9,822 nucleotides of DNA from an uncultured Nitrospina sp. Its GTDB lineage: Bacteria; Nitrospinota; Nitrospinia; Nitrospinales; VA-1. Positions within the stretch are counted from its first letter, which is position 1. Every line of letters starts with the position of its first letter. The notes under the pieces are model-generated. The model had not been told where the DNA came from. It saw only the letters and a program-made list of their open reading frames with translations, and did no database searches. The translations under genes were made by a program, and so were the position numbers. Positions 6,813 through 9,822 of this stretch are shown here, piece by piece. The stretch spans positions 1 to 9,822 of the forward strand of contig CATMOP010000049.1 in the NCBI GenBank assembly GCA_950072225.1, in the 5' to 3' direction.

Positions 6813-6839
6813 TAAAGTAATTTCTTCTAGTACCGATAA
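6813..6839 (+). promoter_or_regulatory. Sigma-28 (FliA) promoter of flgM
   Basis: TAAAGTAA (6813-6820), 11 bases, ACCGATAA (6832-6839) matches the flagellar sigma-28 consensus TAAAGTTT-N11-GCCGATAA in all but three of sixteen positions and exactly in spacing. It would give a leader of about 100 bases before flgM. Because FlgM inhibits sigma-28, this predicts negative feedback. Confidence 0.85.
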
Positions 6840-6945
6840 ATTGTTATAGAGGATCAGGTTTCAACTTGGAGGTTGGAAAAAGGTCTCAGCCCCCTACCGG
6901 TTATAAGTTAGCCTATTGATTTACAAGTATTTAAAGGCTGGTATA

Positions 6946-7263
6946 ATGGAAATTCCAGGCAGCAATTTTCGAATTAAAGGTAAAGCGGTTCAAGATCGAA
7001 TCAAGGTCGGGGACAAAAAGTCTGTCGCCCAAAGTCAAAGCGGTGCTTCCTCAACCAGTGGTACCGAGCAAATCGCCATTTCTTCCAAGGCTAAGGATAT
7101 CCAAAAAGCCACGGAAGTCGTCAATGCAGCTCCGGATATTCGCACTGAAAAAGTGGAACGTATCAAAAACGAAATCGCAAAGGGTGATTACCACGTTTCC
7201 AGTGAAGACTTGGCAGGAAAAGTTCTCGAAAACATTATTGCCGAGTCGAAGTTTCTAGGCTAA
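6946..7263 (+). CDS. flgM: FlgM, anti-sigma-28 factor
   Basis: FlgM holds the flagellar sigma factor FliA inactive in the cytoplasm until the hook-basal body is finished and FlgM is exported. The start is ATG at 6946 with AAAGG eight bases upstream; the TTG at 6916 is less likely. The 105 residues have a short polar, probably disordered N-terminal half rich in Ser, Gln and Lys. They end in the FlgM core: ISSKAKDIQKA (46-56), APDIRTEKVERIKNEIAKGD (62-81) and YHVSSEDLAGKVLENIIAES. The APD-x-R-x-x-KV-x-x-I/L-K and I-x-x-G-x-Y pattern is diagnostic of the family, and the length is typical. It stands alone, with no other flagellar gene in the window, and is driven by sigma-70 and sigma-28 type promoters. 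No clear terminator follows. Confidence 0.92.
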   Translation: MEIPGSNFRIKGKAVQDRIKVGDKKSVAQSQSGASSTSGTEQIAISSKAKDIQKATEVVNAAPDIRTEKVERIKNEIAKGDYHVSSEDLAGKVLENIIAESKFLG

Positions 7264-7396
7264 TTCTTCCCCAAGGCTCCATCCCTTACGGAATTCCCTG
7301 GTAAGAACGTGCTCCTAATTAACCATTCCTACCCAAGGTCTCTACAAAACCTACTCATAAACTCGTTGAAAAGATGGAAAGTTAATACAGAATAAA
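7264..7396. other. Intergenic region after flgM
   Basis: It lies between the convergent ends of flgM and the DUF1858 gene. It contains only a weak imperfect hairpin (CTTAC ... GTAAG around a GGAATTCC core) without a T-run. Nothing else was recognised. Confidence 0.5.
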
Positions 7397-7627
7397 CTAT
7401 TTGTGTTGCGCGGAAGCGATAGGGATAGGCAAGTTTTTCAAAAACTGTTCGAGCTGACCAATCAGGGCGTTGACTTCCATGCCGTGCATCAAGGCCCCGT
7501 TTTCCAAGGTGTCAAATTTTACGGCAAAGCAACTGCCACAGGCCATTTGCTTTTCTTTGAAAAACCTTATGGCCTCGGGGTAGGCATTGAGAATCTCGTT
7601 GATCGTGGAATTTTTATTGACATCCAT
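7397..7627 (-). CDS. DUF1858-domain protein with CxxC motif
   Basis: The 76-residue cytoplasmic protein is almost entirely one DUF1858 domain, the small helical fold also described as hybrid-cluster-protein-associated redox disulfide domain. Seen are the opening T-I-x-E-I-L-x-x-YPEAIRFF (8-23), Cys30 and Cys33 in ACGSCF, and the closing TLENGALMHGMEVNALIGQL pattern (40-59). The Cys pair may form a redox disulfide or bind metal; the true partner is unknown. The start ATG is preceded by AGAGG, about 15 bases upstream, which is rather far. It is divergent from rpmB with 85 bases between them. No hybrid cluster protein gene is nearby in this window. Confidence 0.85.
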   Translation of the reverse strand: MDVNKNSTINEILNAYPEAIRFFKEKQMACGSCFAVKFDTLENGALMHGMEVNALIGQLEQFLKNLPIPIASAQHK

Positions 7628-7712
7628 AATGAATTTTCAAATCCTCTTGCCCCGTTAAGGCGGTTATGGTAGCATCTCACCATCTTTAAGACAATCTATT
7701 TCGGAGAGTTTG

Positions 7713-7907
7713 ATGTCCCTAAAATGTGAGATTTGTGATAAAAAACCCCAGTTTGGCAATAATGTTAGCCATGCGAATAATAAAACCCGCCGACGCTGGA
7801 AACCAAATATTAAAAAATTGCGGGTGGTGATGAAAGGTTCAGTAAAAACCATTAAAATCTGCACCCGTTGCATAAAGTCAGGAAAAATAACCAAAGCCAT
7901 CAAGTAA
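7713..7907 (+). CDS. rpmB: 50S ribosomal protein L28
   Basis: Component of the large ribosomal subunit. The 64-residue protein starts at ATG 7713 with GGAG six bases upstream (the TTG at 7710 is adjacent and less likely). It shows the family pattern MSLKCEICDKKPQFGNNVSH, then the basic segment NKTRRRWKPNI (23-33) and the second half VKTIKICTRCIKSGKI. Cys5, Cys8, Cys50 and Cys53 make the zinc-binding (C+) form. A length of 64 is normal for this form. Its 3' end overlaps the 3' end of rel by 8 bases on the opposite strand. A promoter in the 85-base gap to the DUF1858 gene is only weakly visible (TTGCCC, 17 bases, TAGCAT). Confidence 0.96.
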   Translation: MSLKCEICDKKPQFGNNVSHANNKTRRRWKPNIKKLRVVMKGSVKTIKICTRCIKSGKITKAIK

Positions 7908-9822
7908 TGCTCAGTTCCTGTTCGCCCTGTTGCACCAGCTTTTCGCCCAAGGCCTCTAGCCTGTCTTTGATAGGCGCATTTTTATTAAAATCCTTGATTC
8001 TCTCAAGATAAATAACACCATCCACCTGACGTATCTTTTCAAGAATTTGGTTCAAATGTTCCACATCGTGAATCTCTATGGACAGGTCGAAATAAGCCCT
8101 TTTGTGTGACCCCTGCTGGACATTTGCCCGGGTAATATTGATTCCACATTCCGCGAAAGCCTGACTGATGATTGCCATAATTCCGGGTTTGTCGGCCGCA
8201 ACAATGGCGATATGAGCCTGGTAAATGGTTTTTATGCCGGTATCCCATTCAACGCCAACCAGCCTTTCTGAATCATTGATAACATTGCCCACACTCGGGC
8301 AGTCAATATGATGCACCGTGACCCCCCTGCCTCTCGTGATATAACCAATGATTGGTTCCCCGGGAAGCGGATGACAACATTTGCCAATGCGGATCAAAAT
8401 ATTTTCATTAAAACATTGAACTTTGATTGCATTACGAGAGGATTCCGGTTGCTGCCTTTCCTTAAGCTTGATCAATGTTTTGTCACGAGGCTCTTTCCCC
8501 TCTAGCTTTTCTTTTGGGATCAATTTTTCGATAACATGATACGTGGACAACTTTCCAATTCCAATTCCAGTCAGCAGGCTATCGGTGGAATTAAAGCCAC
8601 AGGCTTGGGCGGCTTCTTCGAAGACCTCGCCTGCCATTTCTACTGCCGGATCCAAACCAAATTCGCGGATTTCTTGTTCCAAAAGTTCTTTTCCCAAGCT
8701 CAAACTTCTTGCACGCTCTTCGGTATTTATATAGTTGGATATCCGACTACGCGCTTTAGAGGTTTTAACAAAGGCCAGCCAATCGCGGCTGGGAGATACA
8801 TCCTTGGATGTGATGATTTCCACCTGGTCTCCATCTCGCAATTTATAACGCAGAGGGACCATCTTTCCATTCACCTTTGCGGACTGGCAGCGGTATCCTA
8901 CGTCTGTATGAACCTGGAACGCAAAGTCAACCGGGGTGGCATTGTGTGGCAAAGCAATCACGTCTCCTCCTGGGGTAAACACATAAACCGCATCTGGAAA
9001 CAAGTTCACCTTAAAAGCATGGAGAAATTCTTTCGGATTTTTTAAGTCCTTCTGATTCTCAAGAAGGTGCCGGACCCATAACAACTGCTGGTCCATCGAC
9101 TTTTCATTATCATCCTCTTTGTTCTTATAGCGCCAGTGGGCAGCGATCCCTCCTTCACATACCTTATGCATTTCTTTGGAGCGAATCTGCACCTCCACCC
9201 TTTCTCCTCTCGGGCCGATCACCGTGGTATGAAGGGACTGGTACATATTGGGCTTAGGCATGGCAATGTAGTCCTTAAACTTCCCCGGAATGGGTTTCCA
9301 AAGGGAATGCACCAGCCCTAAAACCGAATAACAGTCGCGCAAGGATTCGGTCAAAACCCGTACGCCCACCAGATCATAAACATCTTCAAAACTAATATTC
9401 TGATCCATCATCTTTCTATAGATGCTGAAAAATTGTTTGGGCCGCCCCGCAACTTTTCCAGGTATTTCTGACGCCTCCAACTCCTTCACCAATCGGGAAG
9501 TGACTTTTTCTACATACTGGTCCCGATACTCCTTGCCCTTTGCCACTTTTTCTTCAATCGTCCGATACTCTTCCGGATAAAGATAACGGAAGGAGCCGTT
9601 TTCCAACTCGGTTTTCATCCATCCAATACCGAGACGATTGGCAATGGGGGCATATATTTCCAGAGTCTCCCGTGCAATCCTTCTTTGCCTTTCTTCTGAA
9701 AGAGACTCCAGAGTCTGCATATTATGCGCCCGGTCAGCGAGCTTGATCAAAACCACCCGGATATCCCGTGCCATGGCAAAGCTCATCTTCCGGTAGTTTT
9801 CAGCCTGGCTTTCTTCATGGCT
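7900..9822 (-). CDS. Rel/SpoT-type (p)ppGpp synthetase/hydrolase, lacking N-terminus (runs off right edge)
   Basis: Controls the stringent response by making and degrading (p)ppGpp in the cytoplasm. The frame is open to the right edge, giving 640 residues; roughly 120-140 N-terminal residues with the first HD motif are beyond it. Counting from the Met at 9786, visible are the end of the HD hydrolase domain (IKLADRAHNM, 14-23, with its conserved Asp and Asn) and the synthetase domain (GRPKQFFSIYRKM 114-126, YDLVGVRV 137-144, KFKDYIAMPKPNMYQSLHT 169-187, VEVQIRS 197-203). These are followed by TGS (about 260-327), the CC zinc-finger-like domain (KCCHPLPGEPIIGYITRG 469-486, HHIDC 492-496) and ACT (about 522-598), then a 30-residue tail. 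KFKD in place of the usual RFKD, and not the ExDD of RelA, points to a bifunctional Rel type. The upstream peptide at the edge, EESQAENYRKM, also fits the family. Confidence 0.96.
   Translation of the reverse strand, partial: SHEESQAENYRKMSFAMARDIRVVLIKLADRAHNMQTLESLSEERQRRIARETLEIYAPIANRLGIGWMKTELENGSFRYLYPEEYRTIEEKVAKGKEYRDQYVEKVTSRLVKELEASEIPGKVAGRPKQFFSIYRKMMDQNISFEDVYDLVGVRVLTESLRDCYSVLGLVHSLWKPIPGKFKDYIAMPKPNMYQSLHTTVIGPRGERVEVQIRSKEMHKVCEGGIAAHWRYKNKEDDNEKSMDQQLLWVRHLLENQKDLKNPKEFLHAFKVNLFPDAVYVFTPGGDVIALPHNATPVDFAFQVHTDVGYRCQSAKVNGKMVPLRYKLRDGDQVEIITSKDVSPSRDWLAFVKTSKARSRISNYINTEERARSLSLGKELLEQEIREFGLDPAVEMAGEVFEEAAQACGFNSTDSLLTGIGIGKLSTYHVIEKLIPKEKLEGKEPRDKTLIKLKERQQPESSRNAIKVQCFNENILIRIGKCCHPLPGEPIIGYITRGRGVTVHHIDCPSVGNVINDSERLVGVEWDTGIKTIYQAHIAIVAADKPGIMAIISQAFAECGINITRANVQQGSHKRAYFDLSIEIHDVEHLNQILEKIRQVDGVIYLERIKDFNKNAPIKDRLEALGEKLVQQGEQELSIT

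Noticed and set aside
8536..9045. 169-codon plus-strand frame inside rel
   Set aside because: It is antisense to the TGS and linker region of Rel; composition is that of a shadow frame.
1..9822. CRISPR array, tRNA, rRNA, insertion sequence or long direct repeats
   Set aside because: Reading through both strands I saw no regularly spaced repeats, cloverleaf or terminal inverted repeats.

Overview
The window looks like one short contig from a Gram-negative, flagellated bacterium. It carries signal-peptide proteins, FlgM with a sigma-28 promoter, a C4 zinc-type ribosomal protein L28, a Rel-type (p)ppGpp enzyme and a DUF1858 redox protein. This set would fit Nitrospinota or the former Deltaproteobacteria, but that placement is a low-confidence inference from gene content. 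Both ends cut through genes: a class II DAHP synthase on the left and rel on the right.

Left part (1-2163): the N-terminal 266 codons of a class II DAHP synthase run leftward. Opposite them, uvrA runs rightward. uvrA is intact for about 410 codons, through the first Walker A and first zinc module, and then stops matching UvrA abruptly near 2155-2165. From that point the sequence is the 3' end of an Mrp/NBP35-type iron-sulfur carrier gene on the other strand. About 530 UvrA residues are therefore missing. Either a rearrangement broke uvrA or the contig is a chimera of two molecules; this is the most important point for any user of this sequence.

Middle part (2128-6644): mrp (minus); a 600-base intergenic stretch with three hairpins, a possible leader peptide and a possible gene relic; a small secreted DUF4399 protein closed by a very strong terminator; a secreted trypsin-like protease with TPR repeats; and, convergent with it, an M28 / glutaminyl-cyclase-like metallopeptidase. 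The start of the M28 gene abuts what looks like the first 30 codons of a NUDIX hydrolase, a second sharp junction.

Right part (6645-9822): flgM, preceded by a near-consensus sigma-70 promoter and then a near-perfect sigma-28 promoter. Next come a small DUF1858 protein (minus), rpmB (plus) and rel (minus, running off the end); rpmB and rel overlap tail to tail by 8 bases.

The genes are mostly single housekeeping or envelope genes in alternating orientation; I see no long operon, mobile element, CRISPR array, tRNA or rRNA. I did not find a convincing new multi-gene system. The notable items are the two junctions, the two-promoter arrangement of flgM, the N-terminal cysteine motif of Mrp, and the structured intergenic region at 3264-3472.
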